Assembly: GCF_012932915.1 (NCBI RefSeq)
Contig: NZ_VCQU01000013.1
Location: 62,001-126,000, forward strand
Length of the DNA stretch: 64,000 bases
Reading direction: 5' to 3'
Origin: Antrihabitans stalactiti
GTDB taxonomy: Bacteria > Actinomycetota > Actinomycetes > Mycobacteriales > Mycobacteriaceae
The number at the start of each line of letters is the position of its first letter. The first letter of the stretch is position 1. Below the pieces are notes generated by a model. It made no database searches. It had not been told where the DNA came from and was given only the letters and a program-made list of their open reading frames with translations. The position numbers and the translations under genes are program-made. Of the stretch, positions 41,280-49,609 are shown piece after piece.

Positions 41280-43314
41280 CGAGTTCGTCGTCCAACTGCT
41301 CACGGATCACACGGGTGACGATGCGGTCCAGCGCGTCGTCGATCATGGTTTCCTTGTCCGAGCCGGACTTTTCGACGGGTAACCAGTCCGCCAGCTGTTC
41401 GACCAGCCACGACCGCCACGCCGCACGGACCTTTTCGGCCTCGGCGACCCCAGCGGGTGTGACGCTGAGCAGGTCGCCGTCGCGCTCGATCACGCCTTCC
41501 TCGACGAGGTCGTCGTAGAACGTCGTCAGCACCCCGGGCGGAATGCCGATGTGCTTTTCGAGCGCGGACTGCGGCACCGGGCCGTGCATGAGGCGGCTCG
41601 GTGTGTAGACGCGCGAGAGCCCCCACGCCTTTGCCAGGTCCAGGCGCGAGCCAGACCTGGCGAGGACAGCGGGCGCCGCGCGCGGACCGTACTTCTCGAT
41701 TACGCGGCCGATCAACGTCTCCAGTTGCGTTTCCGGATTCGAGCCGGTCGACATCGCGAAGCCGTCGCCGGTTCCGCGAGCGGATTCCTTCACGACGCCG
41801 CGGAGGGTCACCTGTGGCAGGAAGATCGCCAAAGCGAGACCTACGACGGCGACCGGGACCGCCAAGAGAAATACGTGCTGCAACGCGTCGGTGTATGCCG
41901 CGACGATCGGCGCGCGGGCCGCGTCGGGGAGTTTGTGTAGCGCGTCCGGTGTCGAAACCAGCTTGGGGTCTCGCACCCCGCCGGCGACCAATGCCGCTGG
42001 CAGGCCGGTCTCCAGGTTGTTGGCATAGATCGTCCCCATGACCGATGCGCCGAACGATCCGCCGAGTGTGCGAAAGAAGGTCACACCCGAGGTAGCCGAG
42101 CCCAGGTCGCGGTAGTCGACGGTGTTCTGTACGACGAGCGTCAGGACCTGCATCACCAAGCCGATGCCACTGCCGAGAATGAGCATGTACAGCGATTCGA
42201 GCCAAATCGAAGTTGTCGCATCCATTCTCGACAACAAGTACAGACCGATCGCCATCACTATGGTGCCCGCGATGGGGAATTCCTTGTAGCGACCGGTCTT
42301 TCCCACGACATTCCCGCTGGCGATCGCAGTGACCAACAGGCCCAACACCATTGGCAACATTCGCAGGCCGGACTCGGTGGCGGTCGTGCCGTTCACGTAC
42401 TGCAGGAAAGTGGGAAGGAAGGTGATCGCGCCGAGCATCGCGAAGCCGACGATGAAACTGAGCACCGATGCGATGGCGAAGACCTTGCTGCGGAACAGGT
42501 GCATCGGAAGGATCGGCTCGTCGGCACGAAGTTCGACGAAGACGAAGACCGTCAGCGCGATCACGGAACCGACGAACAGCCCGATGATGGTCGCCGAGCC
42601 CCAGGCGTATTGCGTTCCGCCCCATGATGTTGCGAGCGTCAGTCCCGTTGCTCCGAGCGCGACGAACAAGACGCCGAGGTAATCGACCTTGGGCTTCGCG
42701 GTCGAGGTGATGCCGGGAATCGTCCGTGCGGCAAGAACGATCACGATGAACGCGATCGGGACGTTGACATAGAACGCCCATCGCCACGAGAGGTGATCGG
42801 TGAAGAGCCCGCCGAGCAGCGGGCCGATGACGGTGGTTACACCGAATACCGCACCGAGCGCGCCTTGATACTTGCCGCGCTCGCGCAGCGGAATCACGTC
42901 GGCTATGAGCGCCGTTGCCGTGACGGCGAGACCGCCGCCGCCGATGCCCTGTACGGCGCGCGACGCGATCAGCATCTCCATATTCGTCGCGAGACCGCAG
43001 AAGAACGAACCGATGATGAAGATCGTGACGGACAGCTGAAAGATCCTCTTCCGGCCGAAAAGGTCACCGAACTTTCCGGCGAGCACGGTCGAAATAGTTT
43101 CTGCCAGAAGATAGGACGTGACGACCCAGCTCATATGACCTGCGCCGCCGAGGTCGCCGACGATGGTCGGCAACGCCGTCGCGACGATGGTCTGGTCGAG
43201 TGCCGACAGCAACATTCCGAGCACGATCGTCGTGAATACGAGATTGATCTGCACTCGCGACAGCGCGCGAGGAATCGGTGTCGCCGCATTGGTTTTCGCC
43301 AGGTCTTGACTCAT
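41269..43314 (-). CDS. MFS drug exporter (DHA2/EmrB type) fused to a C-terminal winged-helix domain
   Basis: This 681-aa protein has a 14-helix MFS core (residues about 25-510) with [19 protein letters not shown] (motif D1) and [14 protein letters not shown] (motif A). A cytoplasmic extension of about 160 residues follows with a MarR/PadR-like pattern: [40 protein letters not shown]. Mtb Rv1877 (687 aa, from memory) has similar length. It probably exports hydrophobic compounds by proton antiport; the extension may sense or regulate. ATG start with GGGGA upstream. Confidence 0.88.
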   Translation of the reverse strand: MSQDLAKTNAATPIPRALSRVQINLVFTTIVLGMLLSALDQTIVATALPTIVGDLGGAGHMSWVVTSYLLAETISTVLAGKFGDLFGRKRIFQLSVTIFIIGSFFCGLATNMEMLIASRAVQGIGGGGLAVTATALIADVIPLRERGKYQGALGAVFGVTTVIGPLLGGLFTDHLSWRWAFYVNVPIAFIVIVLAARTIPGITSTAKPKVDYLGVLFVALGATGLTLATSWGGTQYAWGSATIIGLFVGSVIALTVFVFVELRADEPILPMHLFRSKVFAIASVLSFIVGFAMLGAITFLPTFLQYVNGTTATESGLRMLPMVLGLLVTAIASGNVVGKTGRYKEFPIAGTIVMAIGLYLLSRMDATTSIWLESLYMLILGSGIGLVMQVLTLVVQNTVDYRDLGSATSGVTFFRTLGGSFGASVMGTIYANNLETGLPAALVAGGVRDPKLVSTPDALHKLPDAARAPIVAAYTDALQHVFLLAVPVAVVGLALAIFLPQVTLRGVVKESARGTGDGFAMSTGSNPETQLETLIGRVIEKYGPRAAPAVLARSGSRLDLAKAWGLSRVYTPSRLMHGPVPQSALEKHIGIPPGVLTTFYDDLVEEGVIERDGDLLSVTPAGVAEAEKVRAAWRSWLVEQLADWLPVEKSGSDKETMIDDALDRIVTRVIREQLDDELVSA

Positions 43315-43520
43315 AGCGTCCCCGCATTCAAGGTCGAGCCCGAAATCCGCTGATCGCCAGCTTATTCGCGCAGTCGCAGCCCGGGTCGGGAATGAGTCAG
43401 TCGGCGACCGGGCCCACCGAAGGAATGCGGAGTGCTGTGCTCGGCGTTACCTGTCAGAGGGTCGTGCCAATGTCGACAGTGATCCACCCTCGAAGACGAT
43501 CATCGGAGAACACCCGACTC

Positions 43521-44966
43521 ATGACGCAAAACCTGACGAGGAACCCCGTGACCGAGCCGGTCGCGGCAGCCGAATCGGCGAAGTCGCCTACAGAGCTGTC
43601 CACGATCGCGGTGACCACTCTCATCGGTGGGGCATTCCTGCCGATCCTCTCGTTCTTCATCATCAATGTGGCGTTGCCGTCCATCGGGTCGGATCTGGGG
43701 GCGTCGAAGGCCGGCCTGCAACTTGTGGTCGGCACCTATGGAATCGCGAACGCGACGCTCGTGGTGGTCGGCGGCAGGCTGGGTGATGCGTTCGGTCGGC
43801 GCCGACTCTTCTTGATCGGTATGGCAGGGTTCACGGTTTTCTCGCTGCTTTGCGGTCTCGCGCCGAACATCTCGACGCTGTTGGCCTTCCGAGTCGGTCA
43901 GGGTGCTGTCGCAGCGCTCATGACGCCCCAGGTCCTGGCGACCATCGCTGCGGTACTGACCGGTTCGAGCCGAATCCGCGCGGTCGGCATGTTCGGCGCC
44001 GCGGGCGGCGTCGGCGCCGCCGTCGGCCAGATTCTGGGCGGCGTATTGGTTTCGGCGGACATCGCTGGACTCGGTTGGCGCACGGTATTTTTCGTCAACA
44101 TTCCGGTGTGCGTCATCGTATTCATCGCTGCCTACCGGGTGATTCCCGAAACGAAAGCGTCGGTCCGCCTTCCTGTCGATGGCATCGGCGCGTTGTTGCT
44201 CGGCACCACGCTGGTCATGCTGCTCCTTCCGTTGACCGAAGGGCGCGCACTCGGCTGGCCGATCTGGACCTGGGTGATGTTGCTGGCGGTCGTACCGCTT
44301 GCCGTCGTCCTCGCAATGCATCAACGCTGGTTCGAGCGGTCCGGCAGGGCGGCACTGGTCCCGCCGTCAGTCCTTCGATTGCGCGGCATGCGAATCGGTT
44401 TGATCATCGGCATTGCCTTCTTCTCTACCTTCGGCGGGTTCATGTTCGTCTTCGCGATCGCTACGCAGGGCGAAGGCGGCATGTCGCCGTTGGAAGGTGG
44501 CCTGACCTACCTTCCACTCGCGGTCAGTTTCATGGCGGTGTCGGTCTACAACGCAAAGCTGCAGGAGCGTTACGGTCCGAGCATTATCGTGCGAGGCTGG
44601 GCGATTCAGGCTGTCGGCTATCTCGCCTGTGCCGCGGTCGTTGCCGCGCGATGGCCCGATGTCGGCCCACTCACTCTGGCGATCCCTATGTTCGTGATCG
44701 GCCTCGGTGCGGGGCTGGTGATGATGCCGCTGTTCGGAGTCGTGATGGCCCAAGTGCCGCAAGAGCAGGCAGGCCTCGGGAGCGGCATCCTCATCACCAC
44801 ACAGCAAACCTGCATCTCGCTGGGTGCTGCAACGGTGGGCACATTGTTCTTGATTCTCGCCGGCAGCAGTTGGGGGCAAGGCGGCGCGCTCACGGCTGTC
44901 GAAGTGATGATCGCGATCGTGTCGATCGCCGCTATTCCAGTAAGCCTTGGGCTGACTCGCAAATAG
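43521..44966 (+). CDS. MFS exporter, 14-helix type
   Basis: This 481-aa transporter has FIINVALPSIGSDLGASKAG (motif D1-like), GGRLGDAFGRRRLFLIG (motif A), and GAAGGVGAAVGQILGG (motif C, antiporter signature). It is a predicted drug/proton antiporter. The frame opens at 43392, but the ATG at 43521 with GGAGAA ten bases upstream gives a normal N-terminus. It is divergent from the MFS-winged-helix gene and followed 9 bp later by a catalase-like gene. Confidence 0.85.
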   Translation: MTQNLTRNPVTEPVAAAESAKSPTELSTIAVTTLIGGAFLPILSFFIINVALPSIGSDLGASKAGLQLVVGTYGIANATLVVVGGRLGDAFGRRRLFLIGMAGFTVFSLLCGLAPNISTLLAFRVGQGAVAALMTPQVLATIAAVLTGSSRIRAVGMFGAAGGVGAAVGQILGGVLVSADIAGLGWRTVFFVNIPVCVIVFIAAYRVIPETKASVRLPVDGIGALLLGTTLVMLLLPLTEGRALGWPIWTWVMLLAVVPLAVVLAMHQRWFERSGRAALVPPSVLRLRGMRIGLIIGIAFFSTFGGFMFVFAIATQGEGGMSPLEGGLTYLPLAVSFMAVSVYNAKLQERYGPSIIVRGWAIQAVGYLACAAVVAARWPDVGPLTLAIPMFVIGLGAGLVMMPLFGVVMAQVPQEQAGLGSGILITTQQTCISLGAATVGTLFLILAGSSWGQGGALTAVEVMIAIVSIAAIPVSLGLTRK

Positions 44967-44975
44967 GATAGATCG

Positions 44976-45884
44976 ATGGTCACTCCTGAAGACGCGATAG
45001 CGGCGGTTCACGACACTTTCGGCGCGCACCCGGGCTATCGAGCGTTGCACGCCAAGGGATTTCTCTACAGCGGTCAGTTCACCGCCACTCCCGAGGCTGC
45101 TGGGTTGTCACGCGCCGCGCATTTCGACGGGAACGCCGTCCCCGCGTTGATCAGGTTTTCCAACGGGTCCGGCGACCCTGAGGCTGCGGATTCCAGGCCC
45201 ACTGTCCGAGGGATGGCGGTGAAGCTGACGCTGCCTGATGGATCGACCACCGACATCTCCGCACAGACCGCCCGGCTGTTCGTCGCAAACTCGCCGGACG
45301 GCTTCGTCGAGTTCGTTCGGGCGGCCAAACCGAGTGCGGCATCGGGATATCGCTTCGCGAAGTTCGCCGCGCGCAATCCGGAGGTCTTTCGAGGGCTGCG
45401 CCAGAATGCGGTAGCGGCGAAGATCCCTGCCGGATACTCGACAGTCGAGTATCACGCATTGCACGCGTTCCGCTTCGTCAACGCGGCGGGGGAGTCGAGA
45501 TATGTTCGCTACCACTGGATCCCGGTCGACGGCGAGGAATTCGTCTCGCTGCTGGCTGCCAGGTCGAAGCCTCGCGACTTCTTGACCGAGGAGTTCGATT
45601 CGAGGCTTGCGCGTGGCCCGGTGCGGTTCAAGCTGCAGACGCAGCTCGCTGGTCCGGACGATTCCTCGGTAGATCCCTCCGCGCCGTGGTCGAGCGACGA
45701 GAGAGTCGACCTCGGCACGCTCGAGATCACCGGCATCGAGACCGAGCGCGAGCGCGACGGTGAGGTCATCGTCTTCGATCCCATGAACGTGACCGATGGG
45801 ATCGAGCCGTCGGACGATCCGGTCCTGCATTTCCGAAGCAAGGCCTACTCGATATCGGTGGGCCTGCGCATCAAGGGCGCCTGA
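44976..45884 (+). CDS. Small catalase-related heme peroxidase (SrpA-like)
   Basis: This 302-aa protein has the catalase fold in minimal form: ALHAKGFLYSGQF with the distal His (about residue 25), ALIRFSNGSGDPEAADSRPT, RGMAVKLTLPDG, and FVANSPDGFVEF with the distal Asn (about 109). Short catalase-family peroxidases of about 300-340 aa reduce organic peroxides using heme. No signal peptide is seen. It is 9 bp downstream of an MFS gene and probably co-transcribed. Confidence 0.85.
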   Translation: MVTPEDAIAAVHDTFGAHPGYRALHAKGFLYSGQFTATPEAAGLSRAAHFDGNAVPALIRFSNGSGDPEAADSRPTVRGMAVKLTLPDGSTTDISAQTARLFVANSPDGFVEFVRAAKPSAASGYRFAKFAARNPEVFRGLRQNAVAAKIPAGYSTVEYHALHAFRFVNAAGESRYVRYHWIPVDGEEFVSLLAARSKPRDFLTEEFDSRLARGPVRFKLQTQLAGPDDSSVDPSAPWSSDERVDLGTLEITGIETERERDGEVIVFDPMNVTDGIEPSDDPVLHFRSKAYSISVGLRIKGA

Positions 45885-45941
45885 GCCGGATGTCCGATTT
45901 GCGTTATTCTCGACGCGTCCATTGACCCACTTGGAGGCGAA

Positions 45942-46406
45942 ATGTCGGGCAGCGAGATCACGCTTTCCCAGCCAGTGAATGCACCCGTTGGCGATGTGTG
46001 GGCTGTGCTCACCGACATCGAAGGCACGGCGGACGTCCTGTCGGGTTTGACTCGCGTGGAGCGGGTGGCCGGCAGCGGGTTCGAAGTCGGCACGCGGTGG
46101 CGCGAGACCCGCAAGCTCATGGGCAAAGAGGACACCATGGAGATGTGGGTTGCCGAGGTCGATCCGCTGACTCGGACCGTCATCAAGTCGAACGCGCGCG
46201 GGGTGGACTACACCACGGTTTTCGAGCTCACGCCCGACAATGCGGGAACGAAGCTGGCGATGACGTTCGGTGCGGTCAGCGGCCCGTCGGGCGCTATCGA
46301 GAAGGTCGTTGCCACTGTGACCGCGCGCATCGGGGCAGCGATCACGAAGAAAATGATGTCGCAGGACCTACGGGACATCGCCGCAGCCGCCGAAGCGCGC
46401 GCTTAG
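45942..46406 (+). CDS. SRPBCC (START-like) ligand-binding protein
   Basis: This 154-aa protein is predicted to form a helix-grip pocket for a hydrophobic ligand: ITLSQPVNAPVGDVWAVLTD, GTRWRETRKLMGKEDTMEMW, DYTTVFELTPDNAGTKLAMT. A C-terminal helix follows. The family includes polyketide cyclases and lipid carriers; no catalytic residues can be assigned. GGAGG lies four bases before ATG. It overlaps the convergent lipoprotein gene by four bases. Confidence 0.85.
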   Translation: MSGSEITLSQPVNAPVGDVWAVLTDIEGTADVLSGLTRVERVAGSGFEVGTRWRETRKLMGKEDTMEMWVAEVDPLTRTVIKSNARGVDYTTVFELTPDNAGTKLAMTFGAVSGPSGAIEKVVATVTARIGAAITKKMMSQDLRDIAAAAEARA

Positions 46407-47005
46407 AGCTTGCGCGCGTCGACTCGTAGTGTCCCGTTGTCGGGCAGTGTCGCTTCGACGTAGTGAACCGCGGGAGCAGTGAACCCGACATTTCGCGAGT
46501 AGAACTTGACCACTGTCGAGTCGCCGGTCGTCGTGAGTTGTGGCGCAAAGAATTCCAGTCCGGCTGCGTGGACGGTCGCGACTGGCTCGCGGGCTGTCGC
46601 CGGATCGGTGATCGGCGCGGCGTAGATGACGCTACTGAAATCCACGATATCGCGTGCCCACTGGGTGGCGGATTGTCCGGTAGAACAGGCCCGGAGGACG
46701 GCGGTCGCGTTTTCCAGCGAGCCGGGAACCTTGCCGAAGAGTCGCGAATCGGGCAGGACGACGAAGGTCTGCGATCCGACATCGGTGACCGCGGTGGTCG
46801 ACGCGGAGTAGTACCGACATTCGTTGACGACAGCGCCGATCTTGACGTCGACTTTGCTGCTTGCGATGCCGTAGCTGCTAGCGAACGCCGCCTTCACCCG
46901 GTCGACCGGGTTCTCTTCCTCCGCGTCCGCGGAACAGGACGAGCACAGCAAGGCGAGTGTCACAGAGCCGGCGATTCCGGCGGTGCGAAGCAATGTGAGT
47001 GCCAC
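46403..47005 (-). CDS. Predicted lipoprotein of unknown function
   Basis: This 200-aa protein has a hydrophobic signal (LLRTAGIAGSVTLALLCSSC, Cys at about residue 23) followed by SADAEEENPVDRVKAAFASS. The lipobox CSSC is non-standard but acceptable. The mature part is a small beta-rich domain with two cysteines (NECRYYS, LRACSTG). I do not recognise the family. The GTG at 47005 is chosen because it puts the signal at the N-terminus; the frame extends to 47164. Divergent from an F420-dependent oxidoreductase gene. Confidence 0.7.
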   Translation of the reverse strand: MALTLLRTAGIAGSVTLALLCSSCSADAEEENPVDRVKAAFASSYGIASSKVDVKIGAVVNECRYYSASTTAVTDVGSQTFVVLPDSRLFGKVPGSLENATAVLRACSTGQSATQWARDIVDFSSVIYAAPITDPATAREPVATVHAAGLEFFAPQLTTTGDSTVVKFYSRNVGFTAPAVHYVEATLPDNGTLRVDARKL

Positions 47006-47047
47006 GAATCCACGGTACTGGCGGCTGGGCACCTTCAGTTTGCGGAT

Positions 47048-47061
47048 GAGAACGTGTTCTA
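47048..47061. promoter_or_regulatory. KstR-like palindrome GAGAACGTGTTCTA
   Basis: The site matches the core T-N2-AAC-N2-GTT-N2-A of KstR, the TetR repressor of cholesterol catabolism genes in Mycobacterium and Rhodococcus, at all but the first base. It lies 9 bp before the LLM-family gene start at 47070, so it would cover the promoter of a short-leader or leaderless mRNA, and 43 bp from the divergent lipoprotein start. Confidence 0.45.
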
Positions 47062-47069
47062 ATTCGGGG

Positions 47070-47912
47070 ATGAGCCTGCGATACGGGATCGTCCTGTTCA
47101 CCAGCGACCGTGGCATCACGCCGGCGGACGCTGCGCGCGTTGCGGAGGCCAACGGCTTCCACACGTTCTACGTGCCCGAGCACACCCACATACCAGTCAA
47201 ACGCGAAGCCGCTCACCCTGGCACGGGTGACGCGAGTCTTCCTGACGACCGCTACATGCGCACCCTCGATCCCTGGGTTGCGCTCGCCACGGCGTCGGCG
47301 GTGACCGAACGCATCGAACTCGGGACTGCGGTGGCACTTCCTGTCGAGCACGATCCGATCACTTTGGCCAAGACGATCGCGACGCTCGACCACCTCTCCG
47401 GGGGTCGCGTGCTGCTGGGTGCCGGATTCGGCTGGAATACCGACGAACTCGCCGATCACGGCGTGCCCCCAGGCAAGCGCCGTACGGCGCTGCGCGAGTA
47501 TCTCGAAGCAATGCGATCGCTGTGGATCGACGAGGAGGCCAGCTACGACGGCGATTTCGTGAAGTTCGGTCCCAGTTGGGTGTGGCCGAAGCCGATTCGC
47601 GTCCCACCCGTCATCGTCGGTGCAGCGGGGACAGCCAAGACCTTCGAATGGATCGTCCGTTCGGCAGACGGTTGGCTGACGACTCCGCGTGAGACCGAGA
47701 TCGACGACAGCGTGCAATTGCTGCGGCGGATGTGGGCTGATGCGGGCCGAGCTGGATCGCCGCGCATCATCGCGCTCGACGGTCGGCCGGACCTGGCGAA
47801 GCTCGCGCATTGGGAAGAGATCGGCGTCACCGACATTGCGTTCGGTTTGCCAGATCGTTCCGCTGACGAGGTCACGGCCTACATCGAGAAGTTGGCAGGA
47901 AGGCTGGCGTAG
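47070..47912 (+). CDS. LLM class F420-dependent oxidoreductase
   Basis: This 280-aa TIM-barrel enzyme of the luciferase-like monooxygenase family starts MSLRYGIVLFTSDRGITPAD and has HTFYVPEHTHIP, LGTAVALPVEHDPITLAKTI, LDHLSGGRVLLGAGFGWNTDEL, typical of the F420-binding TIGR03619-like group. It moves hydride between F420 and an unknown substrate. The longer frame from 46983 is not preferred because the family begins near 47070. A KstR-like site precedes it, suggesting a link to steroid or lipid use. Confidence 0.88.
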   Translation: MSLRYGIVLFTSDRGITPADAARVAEANGFHTFYVPEHTHIPVKREAAHPGTGDASLPDDRYMRTLDPWVALATASAVTERIELGTAVALPVEHDPITLAKTIATLDHLSGGRVLLGAGFGWNTDELADHGVPPGKRRTALREYLEAMRSLWIDEEASYDGDFVKFGPSWVWPKPIRVPPVIVGAAGTAKTFEWIVRSADGWLTTPRETEIDDSVQLLRRMWADAGRAGSPRIIALDGRPDLAKLAHWEEIGVTDIAFGLPDRSADEVTAYIEKLAGRLA

Positions 47913-47942
47913 CGCGGCCATGCCGCATAGGAATTTGTTACG

Positions 47943-47964
47943 CGCAAACGCAATTGCGCTTGCG
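47943..47964. repeat. 22-bp near-perfect palindrome after the LLM gene
   Basis: The sequence reads CGCAAACGCAATTGCGCTTG then CG, centred on AATT, and pairs at 10 of 11 positions. It lies 30 bp after the LLM stop, between that gene and a convergent tiny gene. There is no T-run, so whether it ends transcription is unclear. Confidence 0.4.
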
Positions 47965-47970
47965 TCGAAC

Positions 47971-47989
47971 AAAAAGCCCTGCGGCGGGC
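47971..47989 (-). terminator. Intrinsic terminator of the 49-aa protein gene
   Basis: On the minus strand GCCC-GCCGCA-GGGC is followed directly by TTTTT. It starts 15 bp after the stop codon of the tiny gene ending at 48005. The stem is short but GC-only and the T-run is well placed. Confidence 0.5.
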
Positions 47990-48004
47990 GTGGTCCGGAA
48001 CCGA

Positions 48005-48154
48005 CTAACTGGGTGCCGGCGGAAAAACGAACATGAACACGACGGCCATGTTGACCATCAGCAAGGCGATGAGCGCGAGTACGAACGTGAAATCGGATGG
48101 GCCGTCGACCTGCAACGGTTTTGCGTCTGCGGACACGTCTTTGCTGGCTTCCAT
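48005..48154 (-). CDS. Predicted 49-aa single-pass membrane protein
   Basis: The 49-codon frame starts ATG at 48154 with GAGG eight bases upstream. The product has an acidic N-terminus (MEASKDVSADAKPLQVDGPS) and one transmembrane helix (FTFVLALIALLMVNMAVVFM) with a short FVFPPAPS tail. It is too short for most gene finders. It resembles small membrane proteins that attach to larger complexes; the partner is unknown. A terminator follows at 47971. Confidence 0.65.
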   Translation of the reverse strand: MEASKDVSADAKPLQVDGPSDFTFVLALIALLMVNMAVVFMFVFPPAPS

Positions 48155-48326
48155 GGATCAAGCCTCGCGAACGGCGGTTCAAGTTCTCTTAACGGCGGCT
48201 TAACGCCTTCCTGACGACTCGATTAGATAACCCTTTGGTAGAGGTTTAGAGTTTCGGCGGTTTCGTGGGTGAGACTGTCCGCGAAGCGCTTCGGCGCGCC
48301 ACCACGCACCTGGACCAGGAGTCGGA
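48155..48326. other. Divergent promoter region between the tiny membrane protein and the micro-ORF
   Basis: This 172-bp gap contains AT-richer patches including TTAACGGCGGCTTAACG (TTAACG twice, 11 bp apart) near 48189-48205 and GATTAGATAACC near 48221-48232, probable promoter elements for the plus-strand pair. No coding frame with a ribosome binding site was seen in it. Confidence 0.35.
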
Positions 48327-48392
48327 ATGGGAAAAATCCTCGGCGACATCATGCAACTCTTCTTCGACATGTTCAGCGGCGGCAGTAGCTAA
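48327..48392 (+). CDS. Micro-ORF of 21 codons with a strong ribosome binding site
   Basis: ATG at 48327 is preceded by AGGAG at 5 bases. The peptide runs MGKILGDIMQLFFDMF and ends SGGSS before TAA. An amphipathic, membrane-active helix of about 16 residues is likely. The stop is 3 bases before the ATG of the DUF4185 gene, so the peptide is either a leader that couples translation or a small secreted or membrane peptide. The spacing and RBS make chance less likely. Confidence 0.6.
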   Translation: MGKILGDIMQLFFDMFSGGSS

Positions 48393-48395
48393 CTC

Positions 48396-49571
48396 ATGCG
48401 TCGAATCGGAATTGCTCTCTCGGCGACCTGCCTGGCGGCGACCGTGCTCACGGCAGGCGCGCCGACCGCGTCGGCCGGGCCCTGCACCGGCGGCACCGGC
48501 AGCCTCGGCAGTTCGGCGTCGAGTGGAAGTTCGTTCGGCGGCACGAATCCGATCCCGTGGTTGAACGGCAGCGATGGCGGCCTGCCGAACCTGAAGGGTC
48601 GTTCGCAGGCGGTCGCCCACCTCACGGGCCTGGACAGTCCGAACGACTCCGTCCGCCGCTTCAATGTCGTCGGCACCGACCTCGGCATCATGTGGGACAA
48701 CGGCTCGGGCCAAATCCTCACAGCATTCGGCGACACCGTCGGCGTCTCCAGGCAACCCTTTTGTGAAGGCCTGCTGGGGGATTGGCGGAGCAACGTCCTT
48801 TTCCGGTCGACCGACCACAACCTTGCCGACGGCATGACGATCGACAGCGCTCCGCTCGACGGCGACCGGCACGCCAAGGAGATCATTCCGAGCAAGAAGA
48901 TCGACGGCGTCGAGATGACCACGATCCCGACAGCGGGGGTCGAGGCCAACGGCATTCAGTACATCAACTTCATGTCCGTTCGCAGCTGGGGCGAACCCGG
49001 TGAATGGGTCACGAACTTTTCGGCGTTGGCGTCGTCGGTCGACAACGGAGAAAAGTGGAAGGTCGATCTGACGACGGTTCGACCGAACGATCCCCTGACC
49101 GGGAACGGCAACTTTCAGATGGGCGCGTACGTCAAAGACGGCGGGTTTGTGTATTTGTTCGGCACACCGTCGGGGCGGAAGGGCTCGGTGTCGTTGGCAC
49201 GGGTCAAGGAAGCAGATTTCGCCAATCAAATTGCGTACGAATACTGGGACGGCCACGGCTGGACGCCGACCGTGCCTGCCGCTGCAACCCCGGTGATTGC
49301 GGGACCTGTCGGGGAGATGTCCGTCGCGTACAACGACCATCTGCGCAAGTTCATTGCGCTATATTCCGACGGGTCGAATCCTGCGGTGATGCGTGTCGCC
49401 GACCGTCCTGAAGGACCATGGGGGAGCCCGGATGTGCTGATCGGAAGTCGCGAGGTGTCCGGGATGTACGGTGCGTACATTCACCCGTGGTCGAGCGGTC
49501 GAGACCTCTATTTTGTGGCGACAACCTGGTCTGACTACAACGTCATGCTGATCAAGGCGACCCTGCCGTAA
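48396..49571 (+). CDS. Exported DUF4185 domain protein
   Basis: This 391-aa protein has a Sec signal peptide (MRRIGIALSATCLAATVLTA, cleaved after ASA near residue 27) and a beta-propeller-like DUF4185 domain with GTDLGIMWDNGSGQILTAFGDT, GDWRSNVLFRSTDHNLADG and YINFMSVRSWGEPGEWV. The family looks like inactive or unknown glycosidase-like propellers and is common in the Mycobacteriales. It follows the micro-ORF by three bases, and probably shares its ribosome loading. Confidence 0.87.
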   Translation: MRRIGIALSATCLAATVLTAGAPTASAGPCTGGTGSLGSSASSGSSFGGTNPIPWLNGSDGGLPNLKGRSQAVAHLTGLDSPNDSVRRFNVVGTDLGIMWDNGSGQILTAFGDTVGVSRQPFCEGLLGDWRSNVLFRSTDHNLADGMTIDSAPLDGDRHAKEIIPSKKIDGVEMTTIPTAGVEANGIQYINFMSVRSWGEPGEWVTNFSALASSVDNGEKWKVDLTTVRPNDPLTGNGNFQMGAYVKDGGFVYLFGTPSGRKGSVSLARVKEADFANQIAYEYWDGHGWTPTVPAAATPVIAGPVGEMSVAYNDHLRKFIALYSDGSNPAVMRVADRPEGPWGSPDVLIGSREVSGMYGAYIHPWSSGRDLYFVATTWSDYNVMLIKATLP

Positions 49572-49609
49572 CTTGTTCGGTCCGACCCGTGTCCGGATAC
49601 GATCGCGAG

